Positions 1 to 5,730 of a stretch of 7,117 bases of DNA are shown piece by piece. Each line of letters begins with the position of its first letter. Position 1 is the first letter of the stretch. Location of the stretch: positions 1 through 7,117 of the forward strand of contig SKZP01000410.1 of the NCBI GenBank assembly GCA_007127275.1. The letters are read 5' to 3'. Below the pieces are notes generated by a model. It was not told the origin of the DNA and did not search any database. It worked only from the letters and a program-made list of their open reading frames with translations. The position numbers were made by a program, and so were the translations under genes. This DNA is from Planctomycetota bacterium. GTDB taxonomy: Bacteria; Planctomycetota; UBA8742; SKZP01.

Positions 1-94
1 ACGGGCCGCGGCCCGTGAGTCGAATCCGCCAGCGCGTGGAACCCACGGGCCGCAGCCCGTGGGCTTGAAATTGCGGATCTCAATGCGCGGGCGG
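1..94 (+). repeat. Partial copy of a palindromic intergenic repeat element
   Basis: Bases 1-16 are a perfect 16-bp palindrome (ACGGGCCGCGGCCCGT). Bases 42-63 form a second hairpin with 9-bp arms (CCCACGGGC / GCCCGTGGG) and a 4-nt loop. The following tail at 61-94 contains GAAATT and a GCGGG end. Both palindromes, the GTCGA after the first, the GGGCTT after the second and the tail have counterparts in the same order and orientation in the element at 6676-6882. For example, 42-66 and 6823-6847 match at 22 of 25 positions. The copy is cut by the window's left edge and ends next to the stop codon of the minus-strand gene at 96. There is no T-run, so it is not a standard intrinsic terminator, although the hairpins could stabilise or terminate that gene's transcript. 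The right boundary is approximate. Confidence 0.65.
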
Positions 95-95
95 T

Positions 96-1382
96 TTAGT
101 CGTCGTGGGCGAGCAGGGTGTCTCGTGAAAGGTTGATGATGGCGCGGCGTCGTTCATGCTCAGGGTAGTGCGTGAGCCACCGCTCGTAAAAGGTGCGAAC
201 CGCTTGGCGCGTATACAGCTGTGGCCACTCGGGGGCACTTTCTTCCCTTTGCTCCTGCTCGGAACGGGCGGCGAGCTGGCGCATGGCGTCAGCGAGAACG
301 CTGGCGAGCAGATCTCCCTCGGAGCGGCCGCGCATCTCGGGACGTGCCGTTGTGAGCAGCACCTCCAACGCCTCGCTCGACTCCTCGCGAATGCTGAGCT
401 CCGCATAGTCGTAAATGACCGGCAGCAACACGTCGGTGCGCTGCTCTCGCGGAAGTTGCCTTCCGGTGAAGGGATCCCGTAGCGGGTGGCTGAAGGCGGC
501 GGCGTAGGCGTAGTTTACCGCTCGCCGCCGGTCGCCGCGCTCAATCATCAACTGGGAGAGCGCGACGGCCGCATAATGGCGAAACGGCTCATTGACCCAC
601 TCCACCTCGGCGTCTTCGCTCGGCGACGTGGAAAGCACGCGGCGAAACGCACTGATGGCCTTGGCGCGCGCTCGTTCTGCATCTTCGTCGCTATCCGCCT
701 CGAGTATGCGCTGCTGCCACGCGGCACCGAGGTTGAAGGCGATCAACATTACGTCGGGGTGATCCCGCGGAAGGTTGTCAATGGCGAACTCAAGGTCGTC
801 AATGACCGACTCATAGTCGAGCAGTTCGGTGTGGTCGTAGATGGCTCGCTGAACCAGACGCCATACGTCCACGAGAACGTCGTCTCCGTGTACGGGCGGT
901 TCCGGCTGGCGCAGGTAGATCCAATACATTCCCCTGGGCCACTCGAAGGGATGCTGCAGTGCTGCAATTCGCAACATCACCTCCTCTTCCCCCTCGTCCG
1001 TCGTGCTCGGCCATAAAGGCTCCGAGGGGTCTATCTCGACAGGATCATCCTCCATGTGCACGTCCGGTTCGCGGTCGAAGGGCCCCCCTTCGTCCGCTTC
1101 CGCGGCGTCCCCCGTGGTCGTATCGTTGCCACCATCCGTGTCGCCGAGGTCGGACTCGTCGACCGGCCGCGAATCTTCGTCGAGCGGCCGCGACTGCCCC
1201 GTCTCTTCGTTTTCCTCGCGAGACTCCTCTCCGGGTCCGCCTTCTTCGGCCGGATCCGGCTGCGTCGAGGGACGCGACGCACACGCGGCGCTCCATGCGA
1301 GCGCCACCGAGAGGAGTGTCACTGCTGTCAAAACGCCGAAAAGCCGCGCCATCCGGTCACGAGTGTCAATGCAATGGATCAT
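96..1382 (-). CDS. Exported, possibly lipidated, helical-repeat (TPR-like) protein of unknown function
   Basis: This is a 428-residue protein. I chose the ATG at 1382 because AAGAG lies just upstream and the signal peptide then begins sensibly. A TTG at 1430 would add 16 residues, and an ATG at 1352 would also keep the signal peptide but has no ribosome site. After a short charged start, residues 17-33 are hydrophobic and end in WSAAC, giving a possible lipidated Cys34. The serine at -3 is unusual for a lipobox, and the overlapping A-C-A could instead be a signal peptidase I site. Residues about 41-135 are a disordered linker with 36 Asp/Glu against 4 Arg. Residues about 165-428 look all-helical, with TPR-like pairs such as AFNLGAAWQQRIL (215-227), AISAFRRVL (242-250), HYAAVALSQLMIERGDRRRA (269-288) and VRTFYERWLTHYPE (395-408). 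These resemble the repeats of envelope scaffold or outgrowth proteins. It lies 171 bp downstream of the SDR gene on the same strand. No enzyme motif is visible and its function is unknown. Confidence 0.85.
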   Translation of the reverse strand: MIHCIDTRDRMARLFGVLTAVTLLSVALAWSAACASRPSTQPDPAEEGGPGEESREENEETGQSRPLDEDSRPVDESDLGDTDGGNDTTTGDAAEADEGGPFDREPDVHMEDDPVEIDPSEPLWPSTTDEGEEEVMLRIAALQHPFEWPRGMYWIYLRQPEPPVHGDDVLVDVWRLVQRAIYDHTELLDYESVIDDLEFAIDNLPRDHPDVMLIAFNLGAAWQQRILEADSDEDAERARAKAISAFRRVLSTSPSEDAEVEWVNEPFRHYAAVALSQLMIERGDRRRAVNYAYAAAFSHPLRDPFTGRQLPREQRTDVLLPVIYDYAELSIREESSEALEVLLTTARPEMRGRSEGDLLASVLADAMRQLAARSEQEQREESAPEWPQLYTRQAVRTFYERWLTHYPEHERRRAIINLSRDTLLAHDD

Positions 1383-1479
1383 ATCGCTCTTGTACAGGGT
1401 GATTCCGGCCTTGCCTACTCTCGCGCACAACGGGTGGGGGGCGCCTTTCGCTCTTAACGAACGACGTGGCGACTGCGGC

Positions 1480-1517
1480 AGTGTAACCCATTATGCCGCC
1501 TCGACGCGAAGGCGAAA
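1480..1517 (-). promoter_or_regulatory. Weak promoter candidate for the exported-protein gene
   Basis: In the 171-bp gap between the two minus-strand genes, the minus strand reads CATAAT (1490-1495), a 5/6 match to a -10 box. A poor TTTCGC -35 (1512-1517) lies 16 bp upstream of it. Just downstream is TACACT (1480-1485) inside GTTACACTGC, nearly identical to GCTACACTGC at the SDR promoter. Transcription from here would give a leader of about 95-100 nt. The alternative is read-through from the SDR gene, since I see no convincing terminator in the gap. Confidence 0.3.
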
Positions 1518-1553
1518 CATGACTCGTCCGAACGGTGCGAAGGGGCGACCGGC

Positions 1554-2309
1554 TTACGGGGCGTAGGTCAATCCGCCGGTAATGCGAATGGCTTCCCCGT
1601 TAACGAACGAGGCGTGCGAACTTGCGAGGAACACGGCCATTTTCGTCAGTTCGTCCATCTCCCCCATGCGGGCCGCGGGGCAGAACTGCAGCCAGAATTC
1701 CTCGAGCGACTTCGAGAGTGAATCCTTCACCATGTCGGTGAGAAACACGCCGGGGATAATCACGTTCGAGGTAATCCCCTTGCGGCCGTATTCTTTGGCA
1801 ATGGTCCGCGACAGGCCGAGCAGCCCCGCCTTCGAGGCGGCGTAGTTGATCTGGCCGGAGGTGCCGTCCGAGGCGAGCGAGGAAAGATGCAGGAAGCGGC
1901 CGAACTTGTTCGACAAGAAGTGCGGCAAGAAATGCCGCACCACGAAGAAGGCCCCGGAGAGGTTCGTGTTGAGCACGTCGAACCACTCCTCGTCGGACAT
2001 CCACGCCGCGGCGTTGTTCTTGTTGATGCCGGCGTTGTTGATTACCGCGGAGACGGTCTCGAACTCGTCGATGATTCCTTCGCAGACCTCCTCGACCTGG
2101 GCCGAGTCCCTGACGTCGAGGCGGTAGGCCTTCATGGGCCGCTTCGTTTCCGCGCCGATCGCTTCGAGCTCGCGCAGCGTCTCGTCGGCCTGCGCCTGGC
2201 TCGAGACGTAGGAAAAGGCGACGCCATACCCGGCCCGCGCAAACTCCAGCGCCAACGCCTTCCCAATTCCGCGCGACGCACCCGTAACAAACACGTTTTG
2301 TTGGTCCAT
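1554..2309 (-). CDS. SDR-family oxidoreductase, FabG-like (3-oxoacyl-ACP reductase type)
   Basis: This is a 251-residue cytoplasmic protein, close to the usual FabG length (about 245). It is a classical short-chain dehydrogenase with a complete motif set. The cofactor loop is TGASRGIG (9-16), whose Arg13 is the pattern usually linked to NADPH preference. NNAG is at 91-94 and the structural Asn is N116 in NTNLSGAF. The catalytic Ser143 lies 13 residues before Tyr156, with Lys160 (YAASK). A PG turn (186-187, IIPGVFLTDM) follows, and the C-terminus has VNGEAIRITGG (237-247) as in FabG. Family knowledge suggests NAD(P)H-dependent reduction of a 3-oxoacyl thioester or a related ketone. FabG paralogues act in fatty acid, polyhydroxyalkanoate and secondary pathways, and no acyl carrier protein, FabD or FabF gene lies nearby to settle which. 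I chose the ATG at 2309 because the Rossmann fold starts immediately after it. An upstream GTG at 2405 would overlap the promoter -35. The ribosome site is weak (GCGAG). Confidence 0.93.
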   Translation of the reverse strand: MDQQNVFVTGASRGIGKALALEFARAGYGVAFSYVSSQAQADETLRELEAIGAETKRPMKAYRLDVRDSAQVEEVCEGIIDEFETVSAVINNAGINKNNAAAWMSDEEWFDVLNTNLSGAFFVVRHFLPHFLSNKFGRFLHLSSLASDGTSGQINYAASKAGLLGLSRTIAKEYGRKGITSNVIIPGVFLTDMVKDSLSKSLEEFWLQFCPAARMGEMDELTKMAVFLASSHASFVNGEAIRITGGLTYAP

Positions 2310-2382
2310 GAAAGGCTCGCTATCCGAACGGTCGGCAGGGGCAGAGGAACGAAGCAGCGCACAGGCTACGCAATAATGAAGC

Positions 2383-2410
2383 AGTGTAGCGGGGTCACGG
2401 TTCACGGCAA
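2383..2410 (-). promoter_or_regulatory. Candidate sigma70-type promoter for the SDR gene
   Basis: The minus strand reads TTGCCG (-35, 2405-2410; 4/6 to consensus), a 16-bp spacer, then TACACT (-10, 2383-2388; 4/6). Transcription would start near 2376 and give a leader of about 67 nt before the ATG at 2309. The position in a divergent intergenic region supports it. It is called by eye only. Confidence 0.45.
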
Positions 2411-2673
2411 GGGGAAACAGCGGCGCAAGTCACCCCGAACTCGTAAACGGCTTCTTCGCTCGCACTCGGGAGACGGCGCGCGAGGGTGCTCCCGTTTGCA
2501 GCCCAAGCCCGACAATTGCGTCGGCGGTCGCGCCAACGTGCACGGAGGCCACGCGGTTGCGGCAGCGGAACGTGAATCCGCTCGCACCGTCCGCGGCGCG
2601 CAAAACACCGAGGGGACTCGGCATGCGCACGCAAACCGCACCCCCCGCGCTCGTCCGCGACGGCATTTCGGCC
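2411..2673. other. Divergent intergenic spacer with no convincing gene
   Basis: This is the middle of the 495-bp gap between the SDR and STAS-protein start codons. Open frames cross it on both strands, but none has a ribosome site, recognisable domain or plausible start, and their composition is that of random GC-rich frames. One modest hairpin is visible: CGGGAG (2467-2472) pairs with CTCCCG (2489-2494) and is followed by only TTTG, too short for an intrinsic terminator. I see no RNA gene, repeat or operator here. Confidence 0.5.
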
Positions 2674-2703
2674 TGGCCTGCTTTGTCTCGGCTCCCGTAC
2701 AAT
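2674..2703 (+). promoter_or_regulatory. Candidate promoter for the STAS-domain gene
   Basis: A -10 box TACAAT (2698-2703; 5/6 to consensus) lies about 100 bp before the ATG at 2805. The -35 is weak: TGGCCT (2674-2679, 18-bp spacer) matches only 3/6. Transcription would start near 2710, leaving a leader of about 95 nt. Confidence 0.35.
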
Positions 2704-2804
2704 GACCCCGTTCGCTCCGGCGGCGCTGAACACTGCCTTCCCGGCGGTGTGCGGCGCACGGCCTCAAACGTTCCTACGGACTCGCACGTCTTGTGGTTTT
2801 CGCC

Positions 2805-3863
2805 ATGCCGCTTCAAGCCAGCATTTCCGAAGTTCCCGGGGTCTCGCAGTCGACGTATGTCGAGTTCAGTGGGGAGTTCGAAGGGGAGTCGGTGACGAAC
2901 TTTTCGACGTTTTGGAACAAGCAAGTGACGCAGGACCGGCGCAACTACTTCATCCTCGAGATGAGCAAGCTCACCACGTGCTCCGCCGAGGCGGTGCAGT
3001 GCCTGCGGCTCTTCAACGACGCCGTCCGCGAAAAGCATGGCGGCGTTGCAATTGTAAATCCAAGTCCGCCGGTGATTGCAGCGATGCGTGCGACAGGCCT
3101 GGGCAGCTTGTTCACGATCTTTCTCGAATACAAGAAGGCATACGAGTACCTGCGCGAACTCAAGGAAAAGCAACGGCAGCGCGAGTTGACCGAGCGCCTC
3201 GGAAGCGGAGCCGGTGCCGGCTCACCAGCAGAAGAGTCGACACGGGTGGTGGGAGGCGCTGTGAAGCCGCCGGCCACCTCGACTCCGAAGTCCATGCAGC
3301 GACTTGCCCAAGGCGGCGAAGCGACTCCCGCCCCACGCGACGAGGACTCTCCGAGCCCCTCGGGAGCGCAGACGAAGTATCAGTTGCGCGGCTACACCGG
3401 CGACGGTCGCACCTTTCGCGGCGGCGCCGCCAGCGATCACGAGCCCATTACCGCGCCGGTGCTGCTGGCCATCCCTGACTCGCGCGAATATCTCGGGCTG
3501 CGCACGTTCTTGGTGGACCGCGTCGAGGCGCACGGCCTCTCCCACGCTTTCGTGCTGCCGCTGCCCGGCAACGAGGCGTTCGACTGGATGGCGGCCGGCT
3601 TCACCCAGGCTCAGGCCTTCGTCGGCGAGGTATCCCCGGTGCCGGCAACACGTGAATTGACCGCCGGCGTGGCCGTCGCAGCAACGCTCGCACGCATACA
3701 CCTAGCGCCAGAGGGGATTCTTTTGCTCACCAACGTAAGCGCGCCGCCCCACCCCGTCTTCGCCGACATTCCCCACATGCGTTACAAGTCTTCCAAGAAG
3801 GGCCTCGAGCAACTCGCCGGCCATGTCGACCAAATTCTGCGACATGTGGTACCGCCCGGGTAA
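2805..3863 (+). CDS. STAS-domain protein with an unrecognised C-terminal domain
   Basis: The protein is 352 residues from the ATG at 2805. A GTG at 2793 would add four residues, and neither start has a strong ribosome site. Residues about 1-118 read as a STAS (anti-sigma-factor antagonist) fold: a strand YVEFSGEFEG (18-27), then YFILEMSKLTTCSAEAVQCL (48-67), where canonical members have a strand, a loop and the phospho-serine helix, then VAIVNPSPPVIAAMRATGLGSLFTIF (81-106), the usual last strand and helix. At the place of the canonical Asp-Ser pair this protein appears to have Ser60-Ala61, so the normal phosphorylation switch may be missing. A charged helix (EYLRELKEKQRQREL, 114-128) leads into a low-complexity Gly/Pro/Ser/Thr linker (about 133-190). 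A compact domain (about 190-352) contains APVLLAIPDSREYLGLRTFL (217-236) and GILLLTNVSAPPHP (304-317). I do not recognise it. A cytoplasmic signalling role is inferred. No kinase, phosphatase or sigma factor gene is adjacent. Confidence 0.82.
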   Translation: MPLQASISEVPGVSQSTYVEFSGEFEGESVTNFSTFWNKQVTQDRRNYFILEMSKLTTCSAEAVQCLRLFNDAVREKHGGVAIVNPSPPVIAAMRATGLGSLFTIFLEYKKAYEYLRELKEKQRQRELTERLGSGAGAGSPAEESTRVVGGAVKPPATSTPKSMQRLAQGGEATPAPRDEDSPSPSGAQTKYQLRGYTGDGRTFRGGAASDHEPITAPVLLAIPDSREYLGLRTFLVDRVEAHGLSHAFVLPLPGNEAFDWMAAGFTQAQAFVGEVSPVPATRELTAGVAVAATLARIHLAPEGILLLTNVSAPPHPVFADIPHMRYKSSKKGLEQLAGHVDQILRHVVPPG

Positions 3864-3904
3864 AATCACATGGCGAACGGTCGGCCGCGACACAACGAGG
3901 AGCG

Positions 3905-3960
3905 CGCCCCGCGTTGCGGGCCTCGGGGCGGAGTCAATCTCGCTCGACGCAACTCCCTTT
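3905..3960 (+). terminator. Weak terminator-like hairpins after the STAS-domain gene
   Basis: Two stems lie 40-95 bp past the stop codon. CGCCCCG (3905-3911) pairs with CGGGGCG (3924-3930) over a 12-nt loop. GGAGT (3930-3934) pairs with ACTCC (3952-3956) and is followed by CTTTTGG. They share base 3930, so they are nearly stacked. The T-run is only four bases, so intrinsic termination would be weak at best. Confidence 0.3.
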
Positions 3961-3983
3961 TGGTGATGTTGCCGCGCGGATGC

Positions 3984-4037
3984 GCGTGCGAACCTTCCTG
4001 CTGGTTGCGTGGTTGCAAGGCAGCGGGGTTCGCACGC
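3984..4037 (+). repeat. Perfect 11-bp inverted repeat / long hairpin upstream of miaB
   Basis: GCGTGCGAACC (3984-3994) and GGTTCGCACGC (4027-4037) are exact reverse complements. The stem can be continued inward: two G-T pairs, one C-C mismatch, CTGC (3998-4001) with GCAG (4020-4023), another G-T pair, a two-base bulge, and TTGC (4005-4008) with GCAA (4015-4018) around a 6-nt loop. In RNA this would be one long 54-nt hairpin ending exactly where AAGGAGG begins. In DNA the two arms are about 43 bp apart centre to centre, near four helical turns, so they could be paired operator half-sites. The right arm overlaps the putative -35 at 4029-4034. No T-run follows, so it is not an intrinsic terminator. 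Confidence 0.65.
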
Positions 4038-4056
4038 AAGGAGGGTTTGTTATGAT
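4029..4056 (+). promoter_or_regulatory. Candidate extended -10 promoter for miaB
   Basis: TTCGCA (4029-4034; 4/6 to a -35 box), a 16-bp spacer and TATGAT (4051-4056; 5/6 to a -10 box) are preceded by TG at 4048-4049, giving the extended -10 arrangement TGnTATGAT. Transcription would start near 4063 and leave a leader of about 75 nt before miaB. This competes with reading the ATG inside the -10 box as the start of a small ORF: if this is the only promoter, that ORF cannot be translated. Confidence 0.45.
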
Positions 4057-4141
4057 TCGTCGGCGACCGCCGCTCCGGCTGCCTTTCCGGCAGCGTGAAA
4101 CGAGCGACAACCGTTCGTTCGGGCCGTGTGAGAGTCAATGA
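4052..4141 (+). CDS. Possible 29-residue small ORF overlapping the miaB start (ATGA)
   Basis: AAGGAGG (4038-4044) is a perfect Shine-Dalgarno core placed 7 nt before the ATG at 4052, better than any other ribosome site in this window. The frame runs 29 codons and its TGA overlaps the miaB ATG in the classic ATGA arrangement of translational coupling. The peptide is arginine-rich (MIRRRPPLRLPFRQRE...) with no recognisable domain. miaB itself has only a poor, closely spaced GAGAG site, so coupling would make sense. Against it: the start codon lies inside an equally good extended -10 box, and the codon content is what GC-rich non-coding DNA would give. No function is proposed. Confidence 0.3.
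   Translation: MIRRRPPLRLPFRQRETSDNRSFGPCESQ
4078..4121 (+). promoter_or_regulatory. Tandem hairpins in the miaB leader
   Basis: GCTGCC (4078-4083) pairs with GGCAGC (4089-4094) over a 5-nt loop. CGAGCGA (4101-4107) pairs with TCGTTCG (4115-4121), including one G-U pair, over a 7-nt loop. Both lie in the region predicted to be the miaB 5' leader, and the second ends 16 nt before the ATG. They leave the GAGAG next to the ATG unpaired. They could affect leader stability or ribosome access. No known riboswitch class is recognised. Confidence 0.35.
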
Positions 4142-5592
4142 GCCACACAACGCAACGTCCCATTCAGATTGAGTCCGCTCGCGCCACCGAGGGTGCCTCC
4201 GTGGCGGCTGCGCAGGAGCCCCAGGAGTTGGGCCCTTCGAGTCTCGCCGGGCTCAAGGTGCATGTGGCGACGTATGGGTGCCAGATGAACGTGCTCGACT
4301 CGGAACTGGTCGTCGGCGGGCTCGTCGACGCGGGGAGCCTGCCGGTGGAGTCGGCGGATGAGGCGGATGTGGTGCTTTACAACACCTGCTCGGTGCGCCA
4401 GCACGCCGAGGACCGCGTGGCCTCGCAGCTTGGACGTATGCAGCACCGGTGCCGGCGGGAGCCGAATTTGATCGTCGGTATCATTGGTTGCCAGGCGCAG
4501 CGCGACGGTGCGGACTTGCTGCGCCGCTTTCCGCACGTGCGGCTCGTCGCCGGGACACGGATGTTCCACCGCATTCCGGAGTTGGTCTCGACGCTGCAGG
4601 CGCAGCCGGAGCAACGCTTGATTGCGGACAACACCGACGAGTCGGTGCAGTTCAGACGCCGCGTGAAGATTCGCCCGCAGTGGTACAAGGCGCAGATCAC
4701 CGTGATGCGCGGCTGCGACCACACCTGCACCTACTGCATTGTACCGGCAGTGCGCGGCCGCGAGGTCGACGTACCGGCCGCGGAAGTGCTCGAGGAGGCC
4801 AAGGCGCTCGTCGACGACGGCGTCAAAGAGCTGATGCTGCTCGGCCAGAACGTCGACAGTTGGGGCCGACGGCTCGAGCCGAAGCAGAACTTCGGCGACC
4901 TGCTCGCGCTGCTCGACAAGGAATTGCAGCCGCACGGGCTCGAACGGCTGTTCTTCATCACCTCGCACCCGTCGGATTTGAAGATGCGCATCCTCGAGGC
5001 GATGCGCGACTGCCCCACAGTCTGCGAGTACCTGCACCTGCCCGCGCAAAGCGGCTCGAGCCGGCAGTTGCGCCTGATGCGCCGCGGCTACACACGCGAA
5101 AAATACGTCGAGATTGTGCAGAAAGCCCGCGAGTACGTGCCGAGTGTTTCCATTGCCAGCGACTTCATTGTCGGCTTTCCCGGCGAGACCGAGGAGGACT
5201 TCGAGCAGTCGAAGACGCTGATTGAAGAGGTCGGTTTCACGCAGAGCTTCATTTTCAAGTATTCGCCGCGTCCCGGCACACGCGCCTCCGAAGGCATGGA
5301 GGATGACGTGCCGGAGGCCGAGAAAAAGCGGCGCAACAACGAACTGATCGAGGTGCAACTCGCCACGCAAGAACGGCTCAACCAAGCGAAAGTGGGAACA
5401 GTACAGCAGGTGCTCTGCGAGGGCCCCACGAAACGGGATGCCAGCCGCCTCGGCGGTCGCGACCGCAACCACCAAATGGTGGTTTGGCCCGACGACGGCG
5501 ACACGCATCCGGGCGAGCTGGTTTGGATACACGTCGACGAAGCGACACAACTGACGTTGAAGGGCCAGCGCGTCGCCGCGCCCGTACACTGA
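4138..5592 (+). CDS. miaB: tRNA-2-methylthio-N6-dimethylallyladenosine synthase MiaB
   Basis: MiaB is a radical-SAM enzyme with two [4Fe-4S] clusters. It adds a methylthio group to position 2 of i6A37 (giving ms2i6A) in tRNAs that read U-starting codons. The 484-residue protein has the full family order. The N-terminal methylthiotransferase domain begins at about residue 39 with YGCQMN (Cys48), NTCSVR (Cys84) and GCQAQ (Cys118), which hold the auxiliary cluster. The radical-SAM core has RGCDHTCTYCIVP with Cys193, Cys197 and Cys200. Further family motifs are VRGREV (205-210), QNVDSWG (237-243), LHLPAQSGS (299-307), DFIVGFPGET (342-351) and KYSPRPGTRA (374-383). A C-terminal TRAM-type RNA-binding region spans about 418-478. 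GCQMN, NTCSVR and the VRGRE sequence favour MiaB over RimO or MtaB. The first 38 residues are an Ala/Glu/Ser-rich extension. The ATG at 4138 has only a weak GAGAG ribosome site. No miaA lies in the window. Confidence 0.97.
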   Translation: MSHTTQRPIQIESARATEGASVAAAQEPQELGPSSLAGLKVHVATYGCQMNVLDSELVVGGLVDAGSLPVESADEADVVLYNTCSVRQHAEDRVASQLGRMQHRCRREPNLIVGIIGCQAQRDGADLLRRFPHVRLVAGTRMFHRIPELVSTLQAQPEQRLIADNTDESVQFRRRVKIRPQWYKAQITVMRGCDHTCTYCIVPAVRGREVDVPAAEVLEEAKALVDDGVKELMLLGQNVDSWGRRLEPKQNFGDLLALLDKELQPHGLERLFFITSHPSDLKMRILEAMRDCPTVCEYLHLPAQSGSSRQLRLMRRGYTREKYVEIVQKAREYVPSVSIASDFIVGFPGETEEDFEQSKTLIEEVGFTQSFIFKYSPRPGTRASEGMEDDVPEAEKKRRNNELIEVQLATQERLNQAKVGTVQQVLCEGPTKRDASRLGGRDRNHQMVVWPDDGDTHPGELVWIHVDEATQLTLKGQRVAAPVH

Positions 5593-5623
5593 AGTTGCCG
5601 CCCTGCCGTCGTTTTGTTGCAAG

Positions 5624-5660
5624 CCTGGAGCCCCGAAGGGCCGTTCGCACGTATTCCAGG
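5624..5660 (+). other. Branched hairpin in the miaB-methyltransferase gap
   Basis: CCTGGA (5624-5629) pairs exactly with TCCAGG (5655-5660) and encloses a second small stem, GCCC (5630-5633) with GGGC (5638-5641) over a CGAA loop. No T-run follows, so termination is unlikely and the downstream methyltransferase gene may be co-transcribed with miaB. It could be an mRNA processing or stability structure. It could also be chance in GC-rich DNA. Confidence 0.3.
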
Positions 5661-5730
5661 GCCGCAGCTCTGAAGTTTCGCCGACGGGCGCCACACAGAC
5701 CCCAATGCACGTTCGCTCGGATGGTGGCCC

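Noticed and set aside
42..63. Intrinsic terminator for the minus-strand gene ending at 96
   Set aside because: The stem is strong, but on the minus strand it is followed by TTCC, not a T-run. It is kept as part of the repeat element.
1..94. CRISPR array or tRNA cluster at the palindromic ends
   Set aside because: The palindromes are not evenly spaced direct repeats with unique spacers, and no cloverleaf or TPsiC-loop consensus was found.
1887..2705. 272-codon plus-strand frame opposite the SDR gene and across the divergent gap
   Set aside because: Its first half is the complement of the SDR coding sequence and the rest is Arg-rich filler without motifs or a ribosome site.
2402..3173. Minus-strand frames across the 2410-2800 intergenic region
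   Set aside because: They overlap the STAS coding sequence or the SDR promoter and show no domains or credible start signals. I treat the region as non-coding.
3870..4055. 61-codon plus-strand frame after the STAS-domain gene
   Set aside because: There is no ribosome site, the composition is atypical (Arg/Gly/Cys-rich), and it runs straight through the terminator-like stems and the perfect inverted repeat. It is best explained as chance in GC-rich DNA.
4101..4121. Idea that the 7-nt-loop hairpin mimics a tRNA anticodon arm recognised by MiaB
   Set aside because: The loop CAACCGT lacks the A36-A37-A38 run typical of substrates of the MiaA/MiaB pathway, so there is no specific support.
4052..4141. 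Small ORF as an attenuation leader peptide sensing ms2i6A-dependent (U-starting) codons
   Set aside because: Only 4 of 29 codons begin with U (TTC, TCG, TTC, TGT), with no cluster, so there is no sign of codon-specific stalling.
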